Below are positions 1-8,807 of a stretch of 64,000 bases of DNA, in pieces; within the stretch, counting starts at the first letter, position 1; each line of letters begins with the position of its first letter. This stretch comes from Catenovulum sediminis (GTDB taxonomy: Bacteria; Pseudomonadota; Gammaproteobacteria; Enterobacterales; Alteromonadaceae), in assembly GCF_040270295.1 (NCBI RefSeq), contig NZ_JBELOE010000228.1. One strand, written 5' to 3'. The notes under the pieces were generated by a model. That model did no database searches, was not told the DNA's origin, and saw nothing but the letters and a program-made list of their open reading frames with translations. Made by a program: the position numbers and the translations under genes.

Positions 1-566
1 CAGATAAAATCTTTTCGTGTTCTTCGATGGCATGCTGACGGCGGGCTAAACTGATAGGAATGTTTCCATTCAAAGCTTGTAGTATCAGTTTATTTTTTTT
101 CCACAAGTTAACAGCGCTCTGGTTATAGTGGTGTTTATACATTTGCCAGTGGAATTCAGTATCCAGCTCACGAAAACGCATATGCTCATCTGCATCTAAA
201 CCACGCATTGCATGCAGCACTTCGTTTAATTTAATCAAGCAGTCTTGGCTATATCTTTGGGTGTACCAATCAAATAAATAAGGTTCTAATAATTGCAAGA
301 TTTCGAAAACGTCACGCATGGTTTGATAAGTGAATTTTGCGACTCTGGCCCCACTGTTTTTTTGCGAGCTGACAAACCCTTCACCTTCTAACTGTTTGAT
401 CGCCTCGCGAATGGGGTTGATAGAGGTTTGATAACGCTTCGCCAATTGAGTGGTCACTAACCTATCACCACTGACGTAAACGCCTCGCGCAATATCCGCA
501 AGGATTTGTGCGTACACTTTATTATCGTGTTCAAAAAAGTCTCTAAAATAATCGCTGCCGGACATA
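1..566 (-). CDS. GntR-family transcriptional regulator with FCD domain (3' end beyond window)
   Basis: I translated this from the minus strand because it has no stop codon inside the window. It begins MSGSDYFRDFFEHDNKVYAQ at an ATG at 566-564. Residues 15-75 form a GntR winged helix-turn-helix (QLAKRYQTSINPIREAIKQL, then a wing ending NSGARVAKF). This is followed by an all-helical segment typical of FCD effector domains (FRELDTEFHWQMYKHHY, with the usual D/H metal-site residues). About 188 codons are visible, so roughly the last fifth to quarter is missing. The gene is divergent from the TonB receptor at 1100 and shares a 530-bp control region containing an ATTGTTAACAAT palindrome. That makes it one candidate for the regulator that binds this motif. 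Family is clear; effector is unknown. Confidence 0.85.
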
Positions 567-1099
567 TTGCGTATAACCCGCCTAAAATTACACATAATCT
601 TTAGCTAGATTACACTCAAAAACCATTGTTAACAATATATAATTTAATGTTTTATGCTTTTTAAAATTAATTATAATGATTTAACAGTGACAGAGAATAA
701 ATGAAATAAAACATAAAAAACATCAATTTCAATAGCTTACAAAGTTAAAGCAAAGAAAAAACAAATCCAAAAACAAACAAAACTCAAAATACTGTTTACA
801 ATTAATACTTGACACAGAATGTTAACTAAAAGTAAATATAAAAAGGAAAGTGAAAGTGCGTGGATAAATTTTGATCTAAATGGTCGCAATTTTTTAGCGC
901 ACAGAGGAATAAAAAGCGATAAATCAAAACAAGATCTGGAAACCTAGCATTACATTGAATATTGTTGACAACCAACACTTGACAAATGTAGGCAATAAAC
1001 AGTAATAATGTTACTGAGATGTTTGTATGGCTGGAACTACAAACAACACAGCCTGGAAGTTAGACACTCAATACTTAAAATAAACAAGAGGATTCAAAA
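567..1099. promoter_or_regulatory. Divergent control region between GntR gene and TonB receptor
   Basis: This AT-rich region of about 530 bp has no gene. A perfect 12-bp palindrome, ATTGTTAACAAT, lies at 625-636, and a related half-conserved copy, ATTGTTGACAAC, at 961-972. Two sigma-70-like plus-strand promoters are visible: TTGACA at 809-814 with TAAATA at 833-838, and TTGACA at 979-984 with TAATAA at 1003-1008 (both 18-nt spacing). The second promoter sits just after the 961 palindrome, so a regulator bound there would touch the -35 region. The TBDR start is preceded by AAGAGGA. Confidence 0.6.
625..636. promoter_or_regulatory. Operator-like palindrome ATTGTTAACAAT, site 1
   Basis: Perfect 12-bp inverted repeat 59 bp upstream of the GntR start and 460 bp upstream of the TBDR. 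Identical or near-identical copies recur upstream of other PUL units in the window (8764, 26429, 36059, 41912, 52175, 52239, 58100), which supports a real binding site. Confidence 0.6.
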
Positions 1100-3856
1100 A
1101 TGCGTCACAGCATGTTTAAACTCAACACCGTGCTAATTTCAATGTTAGCCGCATCTGGGTTCACAACAACCGCTCAAGCACAACAATCACAAGCTGATGA
1201 TCCAGAAATAATTCAAGTTACCGGTATTCGTAGCTCTCTTAATAAATCTGCAGCGATTAAACGAGATGCATCCGGCGTAGTCGATGCGATTTCAGCCGAA
1301 GATATTGGTAAATTCCCAGATACTAACCTTGCCGAATCACTACAACGTATTACCGGTGTTTCAATTGACCGGACCAATGGTGAAGGCAACCAAGTAACCG
1401 TTCGTGGTTTTGGCCCTAGTTTTAACCTCGTGACGTTAAATGGTCGTCAGATGCCCCGTTCTTCTTCGCTGTTAGACGATGGCATCCCACGCAACTTTAA
1501 TTTTAGAGAAATATCCGCAGAATCCGTATCAGGTGTAGAAGTTCATAAATCAGGTAAAGCGCATGTATACTCTGGAGGTATAGGTTCAACGATTAACGTA
1601 ACCACAGCCCGTCCGTTTGACCACCCAGGATTCAAAGCGGTAGCAAGTGCCAAAGCGGTCATGGATACTAGCAACAAAGACGGTCGAGATATCACGCCTG
1701 AATTGTTTGCCATGGTTAGCAACAATATGGATGGCGTTTTTGGTATTTCTTTGTCTTTATCACATGCTGAGCGTGATAGCGGAAAAGAACGCGCCGGTGC
1801 GGATATGAATTGGGGAAATGGTAGTAACAATGTTAACACCAGTGCGATAGATACAAGTAAAAACCCAACGAAAAAGGTATGGGCGCCTTTTACCTCAAGT
1901 GTGGATGTCTCGAATACAGAACGAACCCGTCAGAATGGTCAGTTGGTTTTGCAATTTGCGCCAACAGATGACTTAGTTGCGACGCTAGATTATACGCTCA
2001 CACGTTTTGAACAAAAAACGCAAATGAACCGCATGAGTTTATGGTTTGACAGCCCAACAGGCACCGCTGACAGCAACGGTACACTAACCAACGCGGTGCA
2101 AACTGGCGATGAGCTCAACTTTTGGGCATGGGATTATTTTGAAAAAACCGAAGGGGATTCTTTAGGTTTAAACCTTGAATGGCATGCCACCGATTCATTA
2201 AAATTCACCTTTGATGCACATGACTCAACATCTGAATCAAACCCAGATGGCACAAACTCTGAAAATTTAGCCAACCTAGCCAACCCGGGTAAATTGGTCG
2301 ATTACACAGTTGATTTCTCGGGTGAAATTCCGGGTATCACAATAGACGATTCGGCACTAGCAGGCGGCGCATTTAACAAAGATAATATTATTCCCGATCT
2401 ATTCCAAACACGTGGCTTCCAAATCAAAAATAATATTAAGCAATATAATTTACAAGGTGAATGGGAACTAGACGCAGGTGCTTTATCAAAAGTTAACTTT
2501 GGAGTGTCGAATACCACTTACGCTGTAGATACCAAACAATTTGGTACTTTTGCTTTTGTTACAGATTTAGATATCTCAGGCTTAGATTTAACCTTTAAAT
2601 CAACATCAGGTATGTTGGATGCATTTTCAGCCAATGGAAATATCTTTCCACAAATACCTCGCTATCAAGCATCTCAGTTTATTGAGTTAACGAAAGATCA
2701 AGATTTATTCTTCCAAGTTGCTCCAACGTTAAATGGTATAGAAGAAAAAACTAACGCAGCTTTTGTGTCTGCTGATTTTAATTTAGCTGCGGGCAATATG
2801 GATGTCTCAATCAATACCGGGCTCCGTTATGAACAAACTGACGTAACGGCCTACTCAGTACAAGAAGGCATTACCGCACTGCAATATTTTCATGTAGAGG
2901 AATTAAAAGCTGTACTTGACGGCAAACCGGTTGCTCAAAATTTAGAGGGTGATTACGACGCCTTGTTGCCTAATATTGATGTAAAAGTAGATTTAACTGA
3001 CGAGTTAGTGGCCCGAGCTTCATACAGCAAAACCATCACACGTAGTGATATTGCGTCTATGTTCCCGTCTACTAACTTAATCGCACCACGACCAGGCGGA
3101 CCTTATAACGCAAGTCAAGGTAACCCTAATTTATTACCGTTCGAATCAGACAATATCGATTTGTCGCTAGAATATTATTACGGCGATGCCAGTTATATCT
3201 CGGTTGGCTATTTTGTTAAAGATGTAGACAACTTTATTGGTTCTTCGTTGGAAAAACGCACAATCAATAATGTAGATGGTAACCCTTTAACCGATCCAAG
3301 TGTGAATCCAGCACCGGGTTGTCCTGACTCAGACATACCAACCCCGGCGTGTTTTGGGGACGAGAGCGATCCAGTTATCACTTGGGATGTCACAACAAAC
3401 GGCAATATGGCTAAAGCAAAAGTCGATGGTTGGGAATTAAATGTACAACATATGTTTGCTCAATCTGGCTTTGGTGCGATTGCCAACTATACCCTTGTGG
3501 ATGCCGACGTCGCATACAACCCATTTAACCTTGAATCACAAATGGCACTAGAGGGTTTAAGCGACTCTGCAAACTTAGTTGCTTTCTACGACGACAATGG
3601 TATTCAAGCACGTATTGCTTACAACTGGCGTGATGAATTCCTAAAACGTGGTGGTGCAAATCCGATTCATGTTGAGGCTTATGGACAGATTGACGCAAAC
3701 GCAAGTTATGAAATTAACGACAATATTTCTGTGTTTGTTGAAGCACTGAATATTACGGACGAAGGTACACGCAGTTACGAGCGTTTCCCTGAGCAAGTAT
3801 TAAGTGCGGAACAATTTGGCCCACGATTTAACTTAGGTGTGCGCGCATCATTCTAA
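1100..3856 (+). CDS. TonB-dependent receptor, carbohydrate type
   Basis: An outer-membrane receptor of 918 residues, of the class used by Alteromonadales and Xanthomonadales to import oligosaccharides with TonB-ExbBD energy. A Sec signal peptide (about residues 1-27, ending AQA) precedes a TonB-box-like stretch (EIIQVTGI). A plug domain of about 130 residues follows (DTNLAESLQRITGVSIDR, NQVTVRGFGPSFNLVTLNGR), then a long beta-barrel ending in the aromatic signature RFNLGVRASF. It heads the plus-strand run of halogenase-like, SapC-like, GH50, sulfatase and GH50 genes, so agar-derived oligosaccharides are the likely cargo (inference). A hairpin terminator right after the stop may reduce transcription of the downstream genes. 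ATG start with AAGAGGA eight bases upstream. Confidence 0.93.
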   Translation: MRHSMFKLNTVLISMLAASGFTTTAQAQQSQADDPEIIQVTGIRSSLNKSAAIKRDASGVVDAISAEDIGKFPDTNLAESLQRITGVSIDRTNGEGNQVTVRGFGPSFNLVTLNGRQMPRSSSLLDDGIPRNFNFREISAESVSGVEVHKSGKAHVYSGGIGSTINVTTARPFDHPGFKAVASAKAVMDTSNKDGRDITPELFAMVSNNMDGVFGISLSLSHAERDSGKERAGADMNWGNGSNNVNTSAIDTSKNPTKKVWAPFTSSVDVSNTERTRQNGQLVLQFAPTDDLVATLDYTLTRFEQKTQMNRMSLWFDSPTGTADSNGTLTNAVQTGDELNFWAWDYFEKTEGDSLGLNLEWHATDSLKFTFDAHDSTSESNPDGTNSENLANLANPGKLVDYTVDFSGEIPGITIDDSALAGGAFNKDNIIPDLFQTRGFQIKNNIKQYNLQGEWELDAGALSKVNFGVSNTTYAVDTKQFGTFAFVTDLDISGLDLTFKSTSGMLDAFSANGNIFPQIPRYQASQFIELTKDQDLFFQVAPTLNGIEEKTNAAFVSADFNLAAGNMDVSINTGLRYEQTDVTAYSVQEGITALQYFHVEELKAVLDGKPVAQNLEGDYDALLPNIDVKVDLTDELVARASYSKTITRSDIASMFPSTNLIAPRPGGPYNASQGNPNLLPFESDNIDLSLEYYYGDASYISVGYFVKDVDNFIGSSLEKRTINNVDGNPLTDPSVNPAPGCPDSDIPTPACFGDESDPVITWDVTTNGNMAKAKVDGWELNVQHMFAQSGFGAIANYTLVDADVAYNPFNLESQMALEGLSDSANLVAFYDDNGIQARIAYNWRDEFLKRGGANPIHVEAYGQIDANASYEINDNISVFVEALNITDEGTRSYERFPEQVLSAEQFGPRFNLGVRASF

Positions 3857-3876
3857 GTTTGTTCATTCGACAAACT

Positions 3877-3902
3877 AAAAGGAGTGCTCTGGCACTCCTT
3901 TT
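3877..3902 (+). terminator. Intrinsic terminator after the first TBDR
   Basis: Perfect 11-bp stem AAAAGGAGTGC / GCACTCCTTTT with a TCTG loop, followed by TTTTG. It lies 20 bp after the receptor stop and 20 bp before the halogenase-like gene. It is therefore either a full stop or an attenuator that leaves less transcript for the downstream genes. Confidence 0.8.
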
Positions 3903-3921
3903 GTTAATTTCGGATTAGTGT

Positions 3922-5478
3922 ATGAATCCAACAACAAATTCGGTTTTGATTATTGGTGGCGGCTCTGCAGGCTGGATAACCGCAGCCGTTTTAGCTTCGC
4001 AAGTTAAACAGCAGTTTGAAAAACCGATAAACATAACCCTAATAGAATCGCCAGATGTCGCCACTATAGGTGTGGGGGAAGGCACTTGGCCGACGATGCG
4101 CAAAACGCTTAAGTCGATTGGAATTTCTGAAACAGAATTTATAAAAGAATGTGATGTTTCGTTTAAGCAGGGTGCAAAATTTGCCAAATGGCATACAGGT
4201 GAAGATGATGATTTTTATTTTCATCCGCTCATGTTGCCACAAGGTGATGGTGATTTTGACTTAACGCCATTTTGGCAAGTTTACAAAAATGCGTCTGATT
4301 GTACGCCGTCTTTTTCAAATGCGGTATGCTCGCAAGAAGCTATTTGCCAAGCGGGGTTAGCCCCTAAAACAATTACAACCGCTGAATACGATTCGATTGC
4401 CAATTATGCGTATCATCTAGATGCAGGCAAATTTGCCAAACTACTAAAAAAGCACTGCATAGAAAAATTAGGTGTGGTTTATACCCAAGATCACATAACT
4501 GATGTAAATGCAGATCAAGAAGACTTTATCCATTCTGTAACGACTAAAAATTTAGGCGCTATTAAAGCTGACTTTTTTATCGACTGTAGCGGTTTTAGCA
4601 GCCTAATAATCGATAAACATTACCAAATTCCGTTTAATAATTGCCAGCATGTTTTGTTTGCTGATTCTGCAATTGCAACGCAAGTGCCCTATCCGGATCC
4701 AATGTCACCTATTGCTTCACACACTATTTCTACCGCGCAAGCAAACGGTTGGATTTGGGATATCGGCTTACCCACGCGTCGGGGGGTTGGTTATGTTTAT
4801 TCAAGTCACTATCAAACGGATGATCAAGCACTCGAGGTGCTCAAATCAAATTTAACACTTGATGAAACCAGTCAACTCAACTTCAAAAAAATTAAATTCA
4901 CCCCAGGGCATAGAGAAAAATTTTGGCATAAAAATGCAGTTGCTATCGGTATGGCCGCCGGTTTTTTAGAACCACTTGAAGCGTCTGCACTAGTACTTAT
5001 TGAAATTTCAGCGCAAATGATAGCCGAACAATTCCCAGTTAATCGCCAATCAATGCTGGGGCTGGCAAACCAATATAACCAAACGTCCTTGTACCGATGG
5101 CAACGTATTATCGACTTTTTGAAATTGCATTACGTCTTAAGTAATAGGCCAGAAAAATTCTGGCAGGATAATCGCAACCCTGAATCGATACCCAAATCAC
5201 TGAGTGCCTTGTTGGATTTATGGCAACACATGCCGCCGCATGATCAACAATTTCCGCATGCTGTAGAGGTATTTCCGGCGGCTAGTTACCGCTATGTGCT
5301 GTTCGGTATGGGCTTTCAAACCCGGTTAACTGACCATGGACTCAATTTGACCGCAAAAACACACGCTGATGAGCATTTTCAAAACAACCAGATTGCCACC
5401 GACCAATTAATACAGTCTTTACCCAATAACCGAGTTTTACTGCAGCAAATTTACCAATACGGTTTGCAAAAAATTTAA
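3922..5478 (+). CDS. Flavin-dependent tryptophan-halogenase-like protein (copy 1)
   Basis: A 518-residue flavoprotein of the PrnA/RebH-like halogenase family, about the usual length. The N-terminal FAD site is GGGSAGW (residues 12-18), followed by GVGEGTWPT (50-58). Lys82 in SFKQGAKF lines up with the catalytic lysine of PrnA (Lys79), and Glu353 in FLEPLEAS with its catalytic glutamate (Glu346). The family signature WxWxIP is altered to WIWDIGLP (277-284). These enzymes use FADH2, oxygen and halide to make HOCl or HOBr. Substrate and even halogenating activity are unknown here. It has no signal peptide, so it is cytoplasmic. The SapC-like gene begins 8 bp after its stop, and a close paralogue lies at 28391-29959 next to the other TBDR. 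ATG start without a strong Shine-Dalgarno sequence. Confidence 0.88.
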   Translation: MNPTTNSVLIIGGGSAGWITAAVLASQVKQQFEKPINITLIESPDVATIGVGEGTWPTMRKTLKSIGISETEFIKECDVSFKQGAKFAKWHTGEDDDFYFHPLMLPQGDGDFDLTPFWQVYKNASDCTPSFSNAVCSQEAICQAGLAPKTITTAEYDSIANYAYHLDAGKFAKLLKKHCIEKLGVVYTQDHITDVNADQEDFIHSVTTKNLGAIKADFFIDCSGFSSLIIDKHYQIPFNNCQHVLFADSAIATQVPYPDPMSPIASHTISTAQANGWIWDIGLPTRRGVGYVYSSHYQTDDQALEVLKSNLTLDETSQLNFKKIKFTPGHREKFWHKNAVAIGMAAGFLEPLEASALVLIEISAQMIAEQFPVNRQSMLGLANQYNQTSLYRWQRIIDFLKLHYVLSNRPEKFWQDNRNPESIPKSLSALLDLWQHMPPHDQQFPHAVEVFPAASYRYVLFGMGFQTRLTDHGLNLTAKTHADEHFQNNQIATDQLIQSLPNNRVLLQQIYQYGLQKI

Positions 5479-5486
5479 GGAATATT

Positions 5487-6209
5487 ATGAGTGATTATCA
5501 AATTTTAGACCCGAAGACTCATGCTAAATTAACGGTTGAACCGGCGCTTATCTTTGCCAATGCACATCATCAATTTGCACCTATTTGTTTAGCAGAGGTG
5601 CCACAGATAGCGGTCAATTACCCAATTTTTATTGCTAAACACCCGAATACAGGACAATTTGGCTTGCAAGCTATGCTTGGATTAAATGCGCAAGAAAACT
5701 TGTTTTTACAAGAAAATACCTGGCAAAGCGCTTATGTACCACTTTATTTTGCAACACAACCTTTTCGCTTAAGCGTTGAGCAAAACGATTTAAGCAATGC
5801 AAAAGTTACAGTTGACGTTGAACATGCCAGTGTACAGGCTGAAACCGGTGACGCTCTGTTTGATAAAAATTCGAATCAATCCGACATACTCAAAAAAGCT
5901 ATCGCCTCATTACAACAGTTGTTTGCCTCTATTCAACATAACCAAAACTTTTTTAATACGCTGAGTAATTATGAATTACTAGAGCGCGTGCAGTTAAACA
6001 TCAATGCAAATTACAGCAGCAATTTATCTACAAGCGCGCTGTACAACATCAATGAACGGGCGCTGAATAAACTATCATCTGCACAAACGCATGAACTCCA
6101 TCAATCAGGATATTTGGCGGCATGCTACTTAATTCTCGCTTCAAAACTTAAGGTTCAATCACTAATAAACTTAAAACAACACAAACTACACGAGGTCGAA
6201 AATGCGTAA
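5487..6209 (+). CDS. SapC-like family protein (copy 1)
   Basis: A 240-residue protein of the family named SapC after a Campylobacter surface protein; it is unrelated to the SapC peptide permease. Recognisable stretches are NYPIFIAKHPNTGQFGLQAM and a downstream WQSAYVPLYFATQPFRL block. No signal peptide or membrane segment is visible. Molecular function is unknown. Members commonly sit next to TonB receptors and halogenase-like flavoproteins, as here and again at 27636-28352. Start is an ATG preceded by AAGGA. The last 8 bases overlap the GH50 gene, which indicates translational coupling. Confidence 0.8.
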   Translation: MSDYQILDPKTHAKLTVEPALIFANAHHQFAPICLAEVPQIAVNYPIFIAKHPNTGQFGLQAMLGLNAQENLFLQENTWQSAYVPLYFATQPFRLSVEQNDLSNAKVTVDVEHASVQAETGDALFDKNSNQSDILKKAIASLQQLFASIQHNQNFFNTLSNYELLERVQLNINANYSSNLSTSALYNINERALNKLSSAQTHELHQSGYLAACYLILASKLKVQSLINLKQHKLHEVENA

Positions 6210-8538
6210 ACTCCCCATTGCAGCAATGTTATCTGCAATATTATTAACAGCTTGTGACAACAACAGCTCACAAACGCAAAACACTGAAGTGACTGCCAGC
6301 CAGCCACTTGCAGTTATATGGAATGGCACAGAAAGCGCCGGTGTTAAAATAGGAAGTTGGGGAGCAGAAACCAAACTGACTAACAATGGCGTAAAAGTTG
6401 ATTATCAATCTGATCATTACCGCCCTTCTGTTAAGTTCCACCCTGAGAAACCCTGGGATTGGTCAAATTATTCTGAGTTTAACATTGCGGTTGATATTAA
6501 AAACTTATCCGATGAATCAGTTCAGGTATACATCTCACTCACCGATGAAGCCGGCGTAAAAGAAGATATGGAAATTACGGGTAGCCGCGCCCGTTCTCTA
6601 ACCCGTGCGGTTAACTTGGGTAAAGGTGAAGAAGGCACTTACTTTTTAATCATCGAAGGAAAATTCGTTGATACAGATGCTGGCATCAGAGAAAAACCAC
6701 TACCTTGGCAAACAGACGAAGAAATGTTTGTCACGCGTTTTGGTAAAAAAGTGGACTTAAGCCGAATTACGGAAGTCGCATTTTTTGTCCGAGGCAACTT
6801 ATCGGATAAACAAATTGAAATCAACAATATACGACTGCGTGCCAATCCAGAATATAACAAAGATTATTTACGCAATCTGGTGGATAAATTTGGTCAAAAT
6901 GCCAAACAAGATTACCCACATAAAATCGATGATCTAAAAGAATTAAAAAATGCTGCCAACCAAGAGCTAGCAGAATTAAAATCAGGTGGCTTAATGGCCG
7001 ACCGTTCACGTTTTGGCGGCTGGAAAAATGGCCCTAAACTCGAATCGACCGGGTATTTCAGAGTTGAAAAAATAGACGGCCGCTGGTGGATGGTTGATCC
7101 CGACGGTTACCTGTTTTTCTCACACGGGCCGGCTAACGTTCGTATGGCTAACTTAACCACCCTAACGGGTATCGATTTTAAAGATGAAAAAGTCAGATAT
7201 ATTGACCCAACACGGGTTACACCAGAAGATTCCGTCGGTATTGTGTCTGTTTCTGATGAAATTAGAAAAACTAAGTACGTATCTTCTGAACTACGCCATA
7301 ACATGTTTACTTGGTTGCCGGATTATGATGATCCAATGGCCAAACACTACAGCTATCGTCGTGAAGTACACAAGGGTCCACTTAAATCAGGTGAAACTTT
7401 TAGTTTTTACCGAGCGAATCTAGAAAGAAGATATGGCGATAACTTTGAAGAAAAGTGGCAGCAAGTAACACTGGATCGTATGAATAACTGGGGCTTCACC
7501 TCATTTGGTAACTGGGTTGATCCGGCATTTTATCCTAATCAACAAGTCCCTTATTTCGCCAATGGCTGGATAATCGGTGATTTTAAAACCTTATCATCCG
7601 AGCATGATGTTTGGGCACCTTTACCAGATCCTTTCGATCCTGAATTTGCCCGACGTGCAAAAATTACAATTGATGTCATTGCCGAAGAAATTAAAGGTTC
7701 ACCTTGGTGCGCCGGTATTTTCATTGATAACGAAAAAAGCTGGGGTATGCCAGAAGGCACCATTGATCAGCGTTATGGTGTCATTATCAGTACCTTAGCG
7801 CGCAGTGATGCCGACAGCCCAACTAAAGCACACTTTACTGAATATCTAAAAGGCAAACACAATAGTATTGAGCAATTCAATCAAGCTTGGGGTTTAGATC
7901 TTGCCAACTGGCAAGCGGTAAGCCAAGGCGTTAAATTATCCGCTCCATATACGGATGCATTGACCGCTGATTTGTCTTATATGCTTGAATCTTTATCTGA
8001 TCAATACTTTAAAGTTGTCCACGATACATTAGAAAAAGCATTGCCAAATCACCTATATATGGGCGCTCGCATGGCCAACTTCGGTATGCCAAAAGAAACC
8101 ATTAAAGCATCGGTTACCTACTCTGATGTACTTTCGTTCAATATTTACGAAGAAGGTGTACAACCGGAAGAATGGGGCTTTTTAACCGAAATTGATTTAC
8201 CGGTTGTGATTGGCGAATTCCATATTGGCTCGACGACAGATGCAGGCTTATTCCACGCAGGTTTAGTGCAATCAGACAATCAGGCAGATCGCGCACAAAT
8301 GTATTTAGATTATATGCATAGTGTTGTTGCCCATCCTAATTTTGTTGGCGCGCACTGGTTCCAGTATATTGACTCGCCAATTACCGGCCGGGCTTTTGAT
8401 GGCGAACCTTACAATGTTGGTTTTGTTTCAACTACGGATATCCCGTATCCACACATGGTCGATGCAATTAAAGACTTTATGGGCGACATTTATCCTAAGC
8501 GTTTTAAAGGTGAATTTGATAGCCCCGAATACAAATAA
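6202..8538 (+). CDS. GH50 beta-agarase, lipoprotein (paralogue 1)
   Basis: A 778-residue glycoside hydrolase of family 50, which releases neoagarobiose or short neoagaro-oligosaccharides from agarose. It has a lipoprotein signal with lipobox LLTAC (Cys18) and an N-terminal beta-sandwich CBM-like region (about 35-215; PWDWSNYSEFNIAVDI). A TIM barrel (about 270-760) carries the acid/base Glu511 in FIDNEKSWG and the nucleophile Glu672 in GEFHIG. The 161-residue spacing equals that of Glu534 and Glu695 in Saccharophagus Aga50D, as I recall it. Its start overlaps the SapC-like gene with GAGG as ribosome site. A strong terminator follows at 8608. It is the most divergent of the four paralogues around the first domain. 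Confidence 0.93.
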   Translation: MRKLPIAAMLSAILLTACDNNSSQTQNTEVTASQPLAVIWNGTESAGVKIGSWGAETKLTNNGVKVDYQSDHYRPSVKFHPEKPWDWSNYSEFNIAVDIKNLSDESVQVYISLTDEAGVKEDMEITGSRARSLTRAVNLGKGEEGTYFLIIEGKFVDTDAGIREKPLPWQTDEEMFVTRFGKKVDLSRITEVAFFVRGNLSDKQIEINNIRLRANPEYNKDYLRNLVDKFGQNAKQDYPHKIDDLKELKNAANQELAELKSGGLMADRSRFGGWKNGPKLESTGYFRVEKIDGRWWMVDPDGYLFFSHGPANVRMANLTTLTGIDFKDEKVRYIDPTRVTPEDSVGIVSVSDEIRKTKYVSSELRHNMFTWLPDYDDPMAKHYSYRREVHKGPLKSGETFSFYRANLERRYGDNFEEKWQQVTLDRMNNWGFTSFGNWVDPAFYPNQQVPYFANGWIIGDFKTLSSEHDVWAPLPDPFDPEFARRAKITIDVIAEEIKGSPWCAGIFIDNEKSWGMPEGTIDQRYGVIISTLARSDADSPTKAHFTEYLKGKHNSIEQFNQAWGLDLANWQAVSQGVKLSAPYTDALTADLSYMLESLSDQYFKVVHDTLEKALPNHLYMGARMANFGMPKETIKASVTYSDVLSFNIYEEGVQPEEWGFLTEIDLPVVIGEFHIGSTTDAGLFHAGLVQSDNQADRAQMYLDYMHSVVAHPNFVGAHWFQYIDSPITGRAFDGEPYNVGFVSTTDIPYPHMVDAIKDFMGDIYPKRFKGEFDSPEYK

Positions 8539-8607
8539 AGAGTTGCAAATAAAGAGTTATAAAAATAAAGCGCTATAAATTAGTGCGTTATAATATAACC
8601 GACCAAC

Positions 8608-8642
8608 AATGCCGCTCGTAAAAACAGAGCGGCATTTTTTTT
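8608..8642 (+). terminator. Intrinsic terminator after GH50 paralogue 1
   Basis: 10-bp stem AATGCCGCTC / GAGCGGCATT (8608-8617 and 8627-8636) followed by a run of eight T. It closes the halogenase-SapC-GH50 unit, so the sulfatase downstream must have its own promoter. Confidence 0.9.
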
Positions 8643-8763
8643 AAATATTAATAAACTAACGGGTGATCAACCTGCATTTTAAAGCCATATATAAATAAAA
8701 CCGCATGCCTTTATAGGTAAATTATTAAATTAATACTTCAAATTCGTTAATACACCCTATACA

Positions 8764-8775
8764 ATTGTTAACAGT
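8764..8775. promoter_or_regulatory. Operator-like palindrome upstream of the sulfatase
   Basis: ATTGTTAACAGT, an 11/12 match to the ATTGTTAACAAT motif. It is 33 bp upstream of the sulfatase start, where a bound protein would overlap the promoter or early transcript. Confidence 0.55.
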
Positions 8776-8807
8776 CATCAATCCATGCAATTGCAACAAG
8801 GGTTAAA

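Noticed and set aside
5487..6209. SapC-like proteins as components of the SapABCDF peptide ABC transporter
   Set aside because: No membrane helices and no permease motifs; the shared name is coincidental.
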